DNA of 64,000 nucleotides from contig NZ_CP058215.1 of the NCBI RefSeq assembly GCF_013388255.1, positions 2,161,332-2,225,331 of the forward strand, in the 5' to 3' direction. Within the stretch, counting starts at the first letter, position 1. Each line of letters begins with the position of its first letter. Origin of the DNA: Methanolobus zinderi (GTDB lineage: Archaea > Halobacteriota > Methanosarcinia > Methanosarcinales > Methanosarcinaceae). This document shows positions 26,982 to 38,795 of this stretch, piece after piece. Position numbers and translations under genes: made by a program. Below the pieces are notes generated by a model, which did not search any database, was not told the DNA's origin, and was given only the letters and a program-made list of their open reading frames with translations.

Positions 26982-29598
26982 TACTTTCAAAGTACTTTTT
27001 GATACAATTGACAAAAGCCTTTTTCCATCAAATACTTATTTTTCTGCACATAAAAAAGACAATAATCTTGAATTATTAGAAGACCATTCCCGGTTATGTG
27101 GAGAATATTTTCTGTATATAGTTGATAAATTAGGGCTTGAACCAATTTTTGACAATTTTATAGATGAATTATTCGGCGAAAAAAATAGAGTATCAGTAAA
27201 GCAGATTTTGCTTTATATGGTCTATTATCATGATATTGGAAAACTAAACCCTAATTTTCAACAGATCAAAGTACATAATAAGAAAAAGTCAGCTAACAGC
27301 AAACATAGTTTTTTTTCAGACAGAATATTGAGTTCATATCTTTTGGATAAATATCCGGATTTTGAGGGGCCAATTTATTTAGCTGCCACTATTGTTTCAA
27401 AGCATCATACAAGACTCAGTGATTTTTCTACAAATTGTGATGAGAGCTTAGATGAGAGAAAAATCATAGAGGAAATAATTCATGAAGTAGGAATTAAAGA
27501 AATTCCAATTTCTGAACAATCAAAAGATGATTTTTTCTGGAAAGAATATGATTGGCAAAAAATGTTTCTTTTTGTGAAACTATCTTATTCTCTACTTGTA
27601 CTTAGCGATTCCTATTCTACCTTGCATTATTCTAAATCACTGGATTCTATGTATGAATTGAACGTAATAGATCGTGAGATTCATGAAAAAATGGCGAAAT
27701 CATATTCGATGATTCCATATAATAGAAATATAGATGCCATGTCCTCTGTCAACCTTGAATCTTGTTATGACATAAATGAAATAAGAAAGGAAATACTTGC
27801 TGAATGTAGCACCAATATGGAGCATTTGTTGCAGCAAGATCATAAAATATTCATGCTGACAGTGCCAACAGGTGGCGGGAAAACAAACATTTCGATGAAT
27901 CTAGCTTTAAAGATACTTGAAAATGATGATACTATTAAACGAATTTTTTATGTATTTCCGTTTATCAATATAATTGAGCAAAATTATAGTGTTATAGAAA
28001 GTTCTTTGTTTCACGAATCACTCTTTCCAGACAGATTAGGTACAGTTTCTGATATTTATTCACGGTCTTATATCGATAAGTTCAACGAGAATGAAGACAC
28101 TAAAGTATCCTATTTTAAGAAAATTAAAATAATTCAGGATGATAATTTCTTAAATAATTGCGTAAATGTAGTCACCAACGTCAATTTTTTCAATTGTTTC
28201 ATTAAAACGCATGGCAACAATCGTTACAAAATTGCCAGTTTGTGTAACAGTGTTGTAATAATCGATGAAATTCAGACATTAAGTGATAGGAATATACGTA
28301 CTTTTTACAATTTTATAAAAGAAACAAGCAAATCGTTGAATATTTATTATATTATTATGAGTGCAACTCTTCCTGATATCAATTACTTTATAGATGATTC
28401 TAATGCTGCACAACTGATAGATAATGCACAGAAATATTATAATCATCCGGTTTTTAAAAGAAATAAAGTAATCTTTAGAAAAGATGTGAATGATATTGAT
28501 GGTATCAAAGATATACTAATTAACGAAATTGAAAATAATTACGTAACAGGGTCCGTAAAAATTCTCATTACTCTAAATCTGGTTGCAACTTCAGCAAAAG
28601 TATATGAAGAACTTAAGTTTGATGAATATTTTGATGACTTCTCGTTTTATCTTTTGAACAGTACCACTTCCAATCTTCGACGCAAAAAGATGATCGAAGA
28701 AATAAAAGATAAAGATAATGATGAGAGAATCATAATTGTTTCCACACAATCAATTGAAGCTGGTGTGGATATAGATTGTGATTTTGGAATAAGAGATTAT
28801 TCTATTTTGGATAGTATAGAACAGGTATCAGGTAGAATTAACAGAGAATGTAGTGGTGATAAATCTAAAAAATCCAAGCTTTTCATTATTAAGTACAAAG
28901 AAAATCGTATTGCAGATTCAAAAAGAATATACGGCAATCAAAAACGATATACTATTTTGCTAGACAAGTCATCAATAAATGAAGAAGAAATAATAGCATT
29001 TAAGCAGTTCAACAATTATTATTCCACTCTTTCAGACGAGGTCAAAAAAATAGCCAATGATAGTTTTTCTTCAGTGAATAGAAAGATTGCTGAACTTCAT
29101 TACCAGTCTTTAAGCAATGAAATCGATATCATTGATACTAAACTTGAAAAAATTGATATATTTATTTGTGATTCTATTTTACTTGACGGCTTGTCCAAGT
29201 ATGATATTGGCAAAATAAAATCTTTACTATCTGATCCAGATATTCTAAAATTTACAGCAAACCGAAGAATCATTTCTGATGGAATGCTAATCACAAAAAA
29301 TATATACATGGTCTGGAAAGACATAATTACAACTACTAATAAGTTTGAAAATATCTATATTATACGGAAAATTACAAGCCTACTCAATCAATTTATTATA
29401 TCCATAAATAATATTAAAAATTATAATACGAATTTACGTGATTATCTGGAAAAAGAAGGATTTATTGAAGTAGACGATAAGTTCGATCTCATTATATCAA
29501 CCCACAAATTTTCAAAATTCTATTCTTTTGAGGATGGATTAAATGTACTTGAAATTAAAGAATTAATGGATAATCAATCATGCGGAGTAATTATCTAA
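26971..29598 (+). CDS. cas3: Cas3 nuclease-helicase
   Basis: Cas3 is the HD nuclease plus superfamily 2 helicase that degrades DNA after Cascade binding. The HD domain shows LEDHSRL (H39), YYHDIGKLN (H87-D88) and SKHHTRL. The helicase has TVPTGGGKTN (about residue 300), IIDEIQTL (about 431), MSATLP (about 463), STQSIEAGVDID and QVSGRINRE. The chosen ATG at 26971 has AAGGAAGTG 8 bp ahead and gives 875 residues; it overlaps the cas5 end. Domain order HD then helicase is complete, so the enzyme looks active. Confidence 0.95.
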   Translation: MCSDTFKVLFDTIDKSLFPSNTYFSAHKKDNNLELLEDHSRLCGEYFLYIVDKLGLEPIFDNFIDELFGEKNRVSVKQILLYMVYYHDIGKLNPNFQQIKVHNKKKSANSKHSFFSDRILSSYLLDKYPDFEGPIYLAATIVSKHHTRLSDFSTNCDESLDERKIIEEIIHEVGIKEIPISEQSKDDFFWKEYDWQKMFLFVKLSYSLLVLSDSYSTLHYSKSLDSMYELNVIDREIHEKMAKSYSMIPYNRNIDAMSSVNLESCYDINEIRKEILAECSTNMEHLLQQDHKIFMLTVPTGGGKTNISMNLALKILENDDTIKRIFYVFPFINIIEQNYSVIESSLFHESLFPDRLGTVSDIYSRSYIDKFNENEDTKVSYFKKIKIIQDDNFLNNCVNVVTNVNFFNCFIKTHGNNRYKIASLCNSVVIIDEIQTLSDRNIRTFYNFIKETSKSLNIYYIIMSATLPDINYFIDDSNAAQLIDNAQKYYNHPVFKRNKVIFRKDVNDIDGIKDILINEIENNYVTGSVKILITLNLVATSAKVYEELKFDEYFDDFSFYLLNSTTSNLRRKKMIEEIKDKDNDERIIIVSTQSIEAGVDIDCDFGIRDYSILDSIEQVSGRINRECSGDKSKKSKLFIIKYKENRIADSKRIYGNQKRYTILLDKSSINEEEIIAFKQFNNYYSTLSDEVKKIANDSFSSVNRKIAELHYQSLSNEIDIIDTKLEKIDIFICDSILLDGLSKYDIGKIKSLLSDPDILKFTANRRIISDGMLITKNIYMVWKDIITTTNKFENIYIIRKITSLLNQFIISINNIKNYNTNLRDYLEKEGFIEVDDKFDLIISTHKFSKFYSFEDGLNVLEIKELMDNQSCGVII

Positions 29599-29650
29599 AT
29601 AATTTTTTTTGAAACTTTAAATGATCAATAGATAGTTAGTTTGTGATAAC

Positions 29651-30226
29651 GTGCCGGATTCAAATAAAAACCAAAAACTAGAATCAAGATCGGAAATTCC
29701 TTCTATATCGTCCCACATGAAAATAACCGGTGTCAAAATCAACTACTACCATATCTGCCACACCAAACTATGGCTCTTCTCCCACAACATCGCACTTGAG
29801 CATGAGCACGAGAACGTCAATATCGGCAAACTGTTGCATGAAGAGCGTTACAGCAAGAAAAAAAAGGACATCACCATCGACAACACCATCAGCATCGACT
29901 TTGTGAAGCAACGTAATGGTGTCATGGAGCTGCACGAGATCAAGAAGACAAAAAAGATGGAGGATGCTCACCTGCGTCAGATGCTGTATTATCTTTATTA
30001 TCTCAAAAAAAGAGGTGTTGAAGGAAAAGGTGTCATGAACTATCCCCTGCTGAACCAGATAAGAGAAGTGGAACTGACACCAGATGGGGAAAAGAGTATT
30101 GAGGAGGACATAAGGGGCATTGAAGAGATCGTTACTGGCAGAATGCCGCATCCTAAACGCATGCGTATATGTCCTAAGTGTGCTTATTTCGAGTTCTGCT
30201 TTTGCGGAGAAGGGAATGAGGATTGA
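29651..30226 (+). CDS. cas4: Cas4 exonuclease (spacer acquisition)
   Basis: The 191-residue protein has the Cas4/RecB-nuclease layout: a first iron-sulfur cysteine in YYHICHTKLWLF, a nuclease core with ELHEIKKTKK and QMLYYLYYLKKRG, and the terminal cluster cysteines in CPKCAYFEFC-x-C. Cas4 trims prespacers with PAM selection. GTG at 29651 is listed; an ATG at 29717 (MKITGVKINYYHI) matches the usual family N-terminus and may be the true start. Base composition returns abruptly to genome-like here. Confidence 0.9.
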   Translation: MPDSNKNQKLESRSEIPSISSHMKITGVKINYYHICHTKLWLFSHNIALEHEHENVNIGKLLHEERYSKKKKDITIDNTISIDFVKQRNGVMELHEIKKTKKMEDAHLRQMLYYLYYLKKRGVEGKGVMNYPLLNQIREVELTPDGEKSIEEDIRGIEEIVTGRMPHPKRMRICPKCAYFEFCFCGEGNED

Positions 30227-30265
30227 CATTATTTCATATTACTATGTTGAGAAGAGGGAAACACG

Positions 30266-31270
30266 ATGAGAACAGACTACTATATCCTTCAGGACGGGAT
30301 CTTAAAGCGAAAGCAAAACACAGTCTATTTTGAAAACAAAGAAGGTAAACGCGCTTTACCTGTAAACAAGATTTATTCTGTTTACGCATACGGAAAACTA
30401 TCATTCTCATCAGGTGTCGTGTCATACCTTTCAAAGAACGGGATCCCGATACACTTCTTCAACTACTACGGTTTCTATGAAGGCAGCATGTACCCACGGG
30501 AGACATTGATCAGCGGTGATCTTGTGATACAGCAGGCATCTCATTATCTTGATGAAGAGAAGCGCAAGTCACTCGGCAGAAAATTCATTGAAGGGGCTTG
30601 CAGTAATATTCTCAAGAACCTGAGATATTATTCGAGAAACAGAGACGATATTCAGGAAAGCATGGACGCATACATAGATTCAATCGAAGCGGAGATACTC
30701 TGCCTTCCGGAATCATCCTCTTCAATACCACAGATGATGAACGTGGAAGGGCGGATACGCAATATCTACTACAGTGCCCTTGATGAGATATTTCCGGAGG
30801 AATATCGGATAGTTACACGTACACGCCGCCCACCGGGAAATAAAATGAATACACTCATCAGTTTCGGCAATTCATTGATGTATACTACAGTGCTTTCAGA
30901 GATCTATAATACCCAGCTAAATCCTACCATCTCCTATCTTCACGAACCTTTTGAACGTCGTTTTTCACTTGCTCTTGATGTCAGTGAAATATTCAAACCG
31001 ATTATCATTGACAGGGTCATATTGAAACTCGTAAACAAGAATATGCTGGATGATAACTGCTTCAGGGGTGAGATCGGAGATATGTTGCTGAGTGAGAAAG
31101 GCAAGAAGATATTCTTGCAGGGGTATAACGATAAGTTAGGTACGACTATCAAACACAAAGGTTTGAAGCGCAATGTATCATATAAGCGTCTCATCCGGCT
31201 GGAGCTTTACAAATTATCAAAGCACGTTCTTGGCGATGAAGAATATAAGCCTCTTGTAATGTGGTGGTAA
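30266..31270 (+). CDS. cas1: Cas1 integrase
   Basis: Cas1 inserts new spacers at the leader end with Cas2. The catalytic residues are visible as E161 (NVEGRIRN), H226 (YLHEPFERR) and D238/E241 ([11 protein letters not shown]). Length 334 is typical of I-B Cas1. GAGGG precedes the ATG. Its stop is one base before the cas2 ATG. Confidence 0.98.
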   Translation: MRTDYYILQDGILKRKQNTVYFENKEGKRALPVNKIYSVYAYGKLSFSSGVVSYLSKNGIPIHFFNYYGFYEGSMYPRETLISGDLVIQQASHYLDEEKRKSLGRKFIEGACSNILKNLRYYSRNRDDIQESMDAYIDSIEAEILCLPESSSSIPQMMNVEGRIRNIYYSALDEIFPEEYRIVTRTRRPPGNKMNTLISFGNSLMYTTVLSEIYNTQLNPTISYLHEPFERRFSLALDVSEIFKPIIIDRVILKLVNKNMLDDNCFRGEIGDMLLSEKGKKIFLQGYNDKLGTTIKHKGLKRNVSYKRLIRLELYKLSKHVLGDEEYKPLVMWW

Positions 31271-31271
31271 A

Positions 31272-31535
31272 ATGTACGTGATTATTGTCTATGATGCGGG
31301 AATAGAAAGGTTAAACAAAATCCGTATTTTCCTGAAGCAATATCTTAACTGGGTGCAAAACAGCGTTTTTGAAGGCGAACTTACTAAAGCAGAGTATATG
31401 AAAGTGCGTTCCAGACTGAAGGAACTGATAGACGATGATCTGGACTGCATATTTATTTATCACGTAAGGGACAAAAAGTATCTTGGCATTGAAGAATTGG
31501 GTACCAGAAAAGCTGAAATTGATTCAATTATCTGA
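31272..31535 (+). CDS. cas2: Cas2
   Basis: The 87-residue ferredoxin-fold protein begins MYVIIVYDAGIERLNKIRIFL, with the conserved Asp at the end of the first strand, and includes LNWVQNSVFEGELT. It bridges two Cas1 dimers during spacer integration. It starts 1 bp after cas1 and is the last gene before the leader. Confidence 0.97.
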   Translation: MYVIIVYDAGIERLNKIRIFLKQYLNWVQNSVFEGELTKAEYMKVRSRLKELIDDDLDCIFIYHVRDKKYLGIEELGTRKAEIDSII

Positions 31536-31737
31536 TTTTTCGTGGATCTTTATATACCTCCAACCAAATTAACGTTCCCCGAAATCCAGAATTCCATTTT
31601 ATAGCCAGAGAGTTGAATTAAAATAGTATAAATTCTTATTTTCCATCAATAAAACAATACCAGGACAATTCCCGACACTTTTTGCCATTTCAATAATCAA
31701 AAGCAAAAATACCTTAAAATGGGCCAAAATTGGCTTA
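31536..31737 (+). promoter_or_regulatory. CRISPR leader
   Basis: The 202 bp between cas2 and the first repeat are AT-rich and hold no open frame. AGTATAAATTC near 31625 is a TATA-like element for the pre-crRNA; a second AT-rich segment (AAAAATACCTTAAAA, 31705-31719) lies directly before the array. Position next to cas1-cas2 and the repeat orientation both identify this as the leader end. Confidence 0.75.
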
Positions 31738-34700
31738 GTTAAAATCAGACCTTAGAGGGATTGAAATGTGAGTTTGTAGACAGCCTTGTTTGTGCCGCTG
31801 CCGGGTTAAAATCAGACCTTAGAGGGATTGAAATAAATATATAGGAGCATACCTTATCAAGTGCGTACATGTTAAAATCAGACCTTAGAGGGATTGAAAT
31901 TGGAATGGTCACAGAAGCTCTTGAGATAGAGTTTCAGTTAAAATCAGACCTTAGAGGGATTGAAATTAATACACTTTAGCTATGTACTTTGACGCTTTTC
32001 TTGTTAAAATCAGACCTTAGAGGGATTGAAATTCGTCGTCAAAAGACTTACTGTAGACAGGTTTCAATGTTAAAATCAGACCTTAGAGGGATTGAAATTA
32101 GGAGATAAAGAGTATAAAGTTACCACTGATGGTAGTTAAAATCAGACCTTAGAGGGATTGAAATAAATCTGTTATAGGGCAGTTGGCAGCATTGATACAG
32201 GGTTAAAATCAGACCTTAGAGGGATTGAAATATGCTCCGGCAAGGTGTTTCAAAAAGTCGTTTACATGTTAAAATCAGACCTTAGAGGGATTGAAATATG
32301 CTCCGGCAAGGTGTTTCAAAAAGTCGTTTACATGTTAAAATCAGACCTTAGAGGGATTGAAATGAATCTATTCAATATCTTATAGGAAAGCAGGAAGGAG
32401 TTAAAATCAGACCTTAGAGGGATTGAAATTTCTTAATTATAGTCTGTGTTCCTGCTGCAAGTTCAGTTAAAATCAGACCTTAGAGGGATTGAAATTAATC
32501 ATAAGGTTTTAGGAGTAAACTACAATGATACGTTAAAATCAGACCTTAGAGGGATTGAAATAGCTTTGAAAGTGCAGAAATAAGGTTTCCGTTTCCTACG
32601 GTTAAAATCAGACCTTAGAGGGATTGAAATGTAGTGGTGGCATACTGGACAAAAATGCTCATGTTGTTAAAATCAGACCTTAGAGGGATTGAAATACATG
32701 TCAATCCTTTCTATCACAATCCTGATAATTAGTTAAAATCAGACCTTAGAGGGATTGAAATCTGGTCTTAAGTTAACGTAAGTAACGGACGATAACAGTT
32801 AAAATCAGACCTTAGAGGGATTGAAATAAGGCAGAAGCTTCGACTCAAAATGCAAGTGCTGAGTTAAAATCAGACCTTAGAGGGATTGAAATGTCAGGTA
32901 TCTGAAAATACCGAGTTTCTGCAGAAGGGTTAAAATCAGACCTTAGAGGGATTGAAATTCTCTAGTTCAACTGGAGTCTCTTTTGTAATCATCCGTTAAA
33001 ATCAGACCTTAGAGGGATTGAAATAGATATTTTATTTATCAACTCAATGGACATAAATGGTTAAAATCAGACCTTAGAGGGATTGAAATGTACATTGGTA
33101 TTCGACATCGGCGGTATTCTTGATTGTTAAAATCAGACCTTAGAGGGATTGAAATACATGTATTCTTCATAAGTTGCCATGTCAATTACTCGTTAAAATC
33201 AGACCTTAGAGGGATTGAAATGGAGAAAAGGACAAAAGCATTCTACGAGAGAGGCAGGTTAAAATCAGACCTTAGAGGGATTGAAATATTACACTGGCCT
33301 AAAACAGGCTGAAACTACAAACACGTTAAAATCAGACCTTAGAGGGATTGAAATGTTTAATAGAAAAGGGTGTACTCGCAGTTTATGCAGGGTTAAAATC
33401 AGACCTTAGAGGGATTGAAATTTGGATTAGGTGCCAATGAGTTAGCTGAATAGACTTGTTAAAATCAGACCTTAGAGGGATTGAAATTCTGTTTTTGTAT
33501 CACCCGGATAGCGTCTGAGGTGGGTTAAAATCAGACCTTAGAGGGATTGAAATCAAATCTTCCTTCAACGTATACTTCACACCAAGATCGTTAAAATCAG
33601 ACCTTAGAGGGATTGAAATTCTGTTATCATCAACGGGGAGCAGATCAAGGACAGTGTTAAAATCAGACCTTAGAGGGATTGAAATAACTATATTTTACCT
33701 CACTATGTGCAGTTCATAGTCGTTAAAATCAGACCTTAGAGGGATTGAAATTCTGTAGAAGAAATGCGCACGCTTGCAGAAAGCAATGTTAAAATCAGAC
33801 CTTAGAGGGATTGAAATGATTTCTTGCTTCTATTTGGCTTAGGCATGGGCCGTGTTAAAATCAGACCTTAGAGGGATTGAAATATGATATAAAGGATATT
33901 CAAAAATCTATTAAAATCGGTTAAAATCAGACCTTAGAGGGATTGAAATGAAAAACAGATTAAACTTGTAAAGATCAGTGGCAAAGTTAAAATCAGACCT
34001 TAGAGGGATTGAAATATTATTAATTTAGGTATAGTTGATGGTGGTAAATGTGTTAAAATCAGACCTTAGAGGGATTGAAATAAAACACCATAAAAAAGGG
34101 ATTCTATTAACTTTCCGGTTAAAATCAGACCTTAGAGGGATTGAAATTCTATGTCTTGTTCTTTTAATTTTTCACTTGCTTTTTGGTTAAAATCAGACCT
34201 TAGAGGGATTGAAATGTGTTTCCTGCTTCAGCATTTACGCCAATGCCGAACGTTAAAATCAGACCTTAGAGGGATTGAAATCTTTAAGTCGCTGCCCTCG
34301 TAGGTGTCAGTTGAAGGTTAAAATCAGACCTTAGAGGGATTGAAATTTGAGCTTCCGGTTGCATAAGAATTATCAATACTCGAGTTAAAATCAGACCTTA
34401 GAGGGATTGAAATCAAGCAAGAACATGTCACCGCGGTCATCGGGATCGGGTTAAAATCAGACCTTAGAGGGATTGAAATATTATTTCTGTCATTTTTATT
34501 CCTCTTGATTTTTTGTTAAAATCAGACCTTAGAGGGATTGAAATTAATACAGTCCGTTACACCCTCTGTTATTATACAACGTTAAAATCAGACCTTAGAG
34601 GGATTGAAATGCGGCACCGTCTGACCCAGTTGTGAGGGTGTATAATGTTAAAATCAGACCTTAGAGGGATTGAAATAGGAGAGGAAATCATGAATTTTAA

Positions 34701-37700
34701 AGATTTAATATTGTTAAAATCAGACCTTAGAGGGATTGAAATATTTTTTCGGCCACTTTTGAGGGGGTGGTCTGCTCTGTTAAAATCAGACCTTAGAGGG
34801 ATTGAAATTAGAAAAATAGACTTTTTTAACGGCGATGTAAACGAGTTAAAATCAGACCTTAGAGGGATTGAAATAATTCTTGGTCAGAGTTTGATGTTTT
34901 GGTTGATCAGGTTAAAATCAGACCTTAGAGGGATTGAAATCCTGTTATCGAAAACACCATGTTAAAAAGGTGTTAAAGTTAAAATCAGACCTTAGAGGGA
35001 TTGAAATGAAGCAACATTTGAAGTAGATGGACCAAGCGGTATTGTTAAAATCAGACCTTAGAGGGATTGAAATGAATCGGAAAATGTCATTTATGATCAA
35101 TTTAAGATAGTTAAAATCAGACCTTAGAGGGATTGAAATATTTTAGCGACTCCGCTCATCATTGTTCCGTTACCAGTTAAAATCAGACCTTAGAGGGATT
35201 GAAATATATATTTAATATAGGAGATGTATAACTATGAGCAATAGTTAAAATCAGACCTTAGAGGGATTGAAATATTCATATTACGTTATGGATATTGATA
35301 GTTTACTTGGTTAAAATCAGACCTTAGAGGGATTGAAATGAACAATTGAGTATATCAAAAATATTCTAGATGTTTGTTAAAATCAGACCTTAGAGGGATT
35401 GAAATATCGCTGTTTATTGTAGATTCTTCTATCTGTGATCTAGTTAAAATCAGACCTTAGAGGGATTGAAATTTAGTAGCATGTCGCCTCTATCTATTTT
35501 GGTGATTCGTTAAAATCAGACCTTAGAGGGATTGAAATTTGTCTCAGAGATAAACATATAATTGAATCGTCATGTTAAAATCAGACCTTAGAGGGATTGA
35601 AATGCATCATTGGTGACTCACTATATTCTATGTTTGTATGTTAAAATCAGACCTTAGAGGGATTGAAATGACTACCCGAGCCTGAGCACCAATCAAGGAA
35701 AGTTGGTTAAAATCAGACCTTAGAGGGATTGAAATTTGATTTTTCCAGTTTCACGGCGTCGAATAGTTCGGGTTAAAATCAGACCTTAGAGGGATTGAAA
35801 TACAGTGGAATAATCCGCGTAGGGTCGTCCTCTGACGGGTTAAAATCAGACCTTAGAGGGATTGAAATGTGGGTTGGCTTCTCTGTGATGGTTCGGCGGT
35901 TAGTGTTAAAATCAGACCTTAGAGGGATTGAAATGCCAAATATCTGCGGAGCGGTGTTTCGTACTAAGAAGGTTAAAATCAGACCTTAGAGGGATTGAAA
36001 TTCATCTTCAAATTCATCACTGTTATTACCACATAATGTTAAAATCAGACCTTAGAGGGATTGAAATGTCATTGATGAGGTGGTCACATAGAGCTATGCA
36101 CATGTTAAAATCAGACCTTAGAGGGATTGAAATTCGAGTGCTTCTGCCTTTTGCATCTCAAATATTTTAGTTAAAATCAGACCTTAGAGGGATTGAAATT
36201 TGATACGTGGGAGTGGTATGTCAATGGAGTAGTTCGTTAAAATCAGACCTTAGAGGGATTGAAATACATGTATTCTTCATAAGTTGCCATGTCAATTACT
36301 CGTTAAAATCAGACCTTAGAGGGATTGAAATCTTTCATATGTGTCTTCAATTTGTCTAATTATATGGGTTAAAATCAGACCTTAGAGGGATTGAAATATT
36401 GGGTGAAGGTGGAATAAATGTCCGAGGAGAAATCGTTAAAATCAGACCTTAGAGGGATTGAAATTCTCTTCGTATTTGTCTGTAAAAATGTCTGATGCCC
36501 GTTAAAATCAGACCTTAGAGGGATTGAAATCACATAGCACTTTTGGAGACATAGAAAGGGCTTATGGTTAAAATCAGACCTTAGAGGGATTGAAATTAAG
36601 TTAGCTTAAGTCAACTTAAGGCAACATAAGCCGTTAAAATCAGACCTTAGAGGGATTGAAATGATACCTTCCAGATCCAGAGCCAGAAGCATACACAAAG
36701 TTAAAATCAGACCTTAGAGGGATTGAAATTAAGTTAGCTTAAGTCAACTTAAGGCAACATAAGCCGTTAAAATCAGACCTTAGAGGGATTGAAATACTTT
36801 TTACTATTCCATACATTAAGCCGTGTGGGCAGTTAAAATCAGACCTTAGAGGGATTGAAATAGATCATCACAAAAATCAGATATCTCTCGGGCAAACGTT
36901 AAAATCAGACCTTAGAGGGATTGAAATAAGTTCTTTCGCCTCTTCGATTTCAATGGGTTCAATGTTAAAATCAGACCTTAGAGGGATTGAAATTCGAGTA
37001 CGGCGTTATCAGCTTCAATCACATAATGGGTTAAAATCAGACCTTAGAGGGATTGAAATATTGTTGCCAATTCGTTTGACATTCCGTTCAGGAAAGTTAA
37101 AATCAGACCTTAGAGGGATTGAAATTCTGCCTCTCCTGTAACAGACAGCCCGTGCACCAATCACGTTAAAATCAGACCTTAGAGGGATTGAAATGGAGTT
37201 GGGGGAGTAGTTGGGACCCTTAAAGCAAATGTTAAAATCAGACCTTAGAGGGATTGAAATATTTTTAGACCACGGAGTCAGATTAAGTTTTGAAAAGTTA
37301 AAATCAGACCTTAGAGGGATTGAAATCAGATTTTATTAACCGGGCCAGGGCCGAGGGCCTGGGTTAAAATCAGACCTTAGAGGGATTGAAATAAGATATA
37401 CGCCGTCTATAACTGCATCCCTGGGGAGGGTTAAAATCAGACCTTAGAGGGATTGAAATCCCTGAATGGGTATCTTATGGCGTCGGGGTAAAACTGTTAA
37501 AATCAGACCTTAGAGGGATTGAAATTTGTATGTTATTGTAATATCCATTTTAATCATCCTCGTTAAAATCAGACCTTAGAGGGATTGAAATTTTAACGAA
37601 GGCGTCAAAGTCGAATTGAATATTATAGTTAAAATCAGACCTTAGAGGGATTGAAATGCGCTTTTAATATTGAGTTTATCCCCACCGCCGCCCGGTTAAA

Positions 37701-38780
37701 ATCAGACCTTAGAGGGATTGAAATCTTTCAGGAAATCAACAGAGGGCTAAAAGAACACGGTTAAAATCAGACCTTAGAGGGATTGAAATTAGTATATCGA
37801 AAATAGAAAAAATAGAAAAAAAAAGTTAAAATCAGACCTTAGAGGGATTGAAATAAATCAAAAATAGATCAAGGAATCAACCCCCAGGCTAAGTTAAAAT
37901 CAGACCTTAGAGGGATTGAAATCTCGCCCGCCGGGTAGCAAATAGTACCATTTTGTAGCGTTAAAATCAGACCTTAGAGGGATTGAAATTTTTACTGTGG
38001 GGTAGGCCCTTACTTTTTAAAAGGTGTTAAAATCAGACCTTAGAGGGATTGAAATAATAATCAACATGTTTGATTTTTGAGGTTTAAAGAAGTTAAAATC
38101 AGACCTTAGAGGGATTGAAATTAAGAAAGTTTATAGTATTGGAGGTAACAAGCGAGGGTTAAAATCAGACCTTAGAGGGATTGAAATAATATATCCGACT
38201 TCTTAAGGCTGAGGGTCTAACGGTTAAAATCAGACCTTAGAGGGATTGAAATGGAAAAACACCAATACAACCACCCAGAGGCAGAGGGTTAAAATCAGAC
38301 CTTAGAGGGATTGAAATGCAAACTAGTATAGAATGTTATAGTTTTGTATAGTAGTTAAAATCAGACCTTAGAGGGATTGAAATGGATTAGCCCTTATAGA
38401 TATGGCAATAGATCAAAGGTTAAAATCAGACCTTAGAGGGATTGAAATGGCCGCTATTAAATCGGCAAGCTCAGGCAAGATAAGGGTTAAAATCAGACCT
38501 TAGAGGGATTGAAATGGATGTGGGGGATACAATAGGGGCTTATTATTGGAGGTTAAAATCAGACCTTAGAGGGATTGAAATCAGTAAAAAGGATGTAAAC
38601 GAGGCTATCAAAAATTGGTTAAAATCAGACCTTAGAGGGATTGAAATGTTTCCGGAGTTGAGTTTGACTTCTACCCGGGATATCGTTAAAATCAGACCTT
38701 AGAGGGATTGAAATCGGCTTAAAAACTTCCTGTCCTTCCCGGTCGGTAACGTTAAAATCAGACCTTAGAGGGATTGAAAC
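31738..38780 (+). CRISPR. Type I-B CRISPR array, 107 repeats and 106 spacers (hand count)
   Basis: A 30-bp repeat starting GTTAAAATCAGACC and ending AGAGGGATTGAAAT recurs with mean period 66.2 bp, giving spacers of about 36 bp. All repeats look identical except the last (38751-38780), which ends ATTGAAAC. The terminal 8 bases are the expected 5' handle of mature crRNAs, so transcription is on the plus strand from the leader. Three spacer pairs are identical: 32232-32267 with 32298-32333; 33156-33191 with 36266-36301; 36597-36632 with 36730-36765. Translations such as LKSDLRGIE across this region are repeat artefacts, not genes. Confidence 0.99.
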
Positions 38781-38795
38781 GATGAAGCCACCAAG

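Noticed and set aside
37790-37824. Spacer that is mostly A (AAAATAGAAAAAATAG and poly-A)
   Set aside because: Low complexity only; it sits between two normal repeats with normal spacing, so it is an ordinary spacer from an AT-rich source.
33124-38702. Several open frames of 62-106 codons across the CRISPR array, all containing LKSDLRGIE repeats
   Set aside because: They are translations of the CRISPR repeat through spacers; period and sequence are explained entirely by the array.
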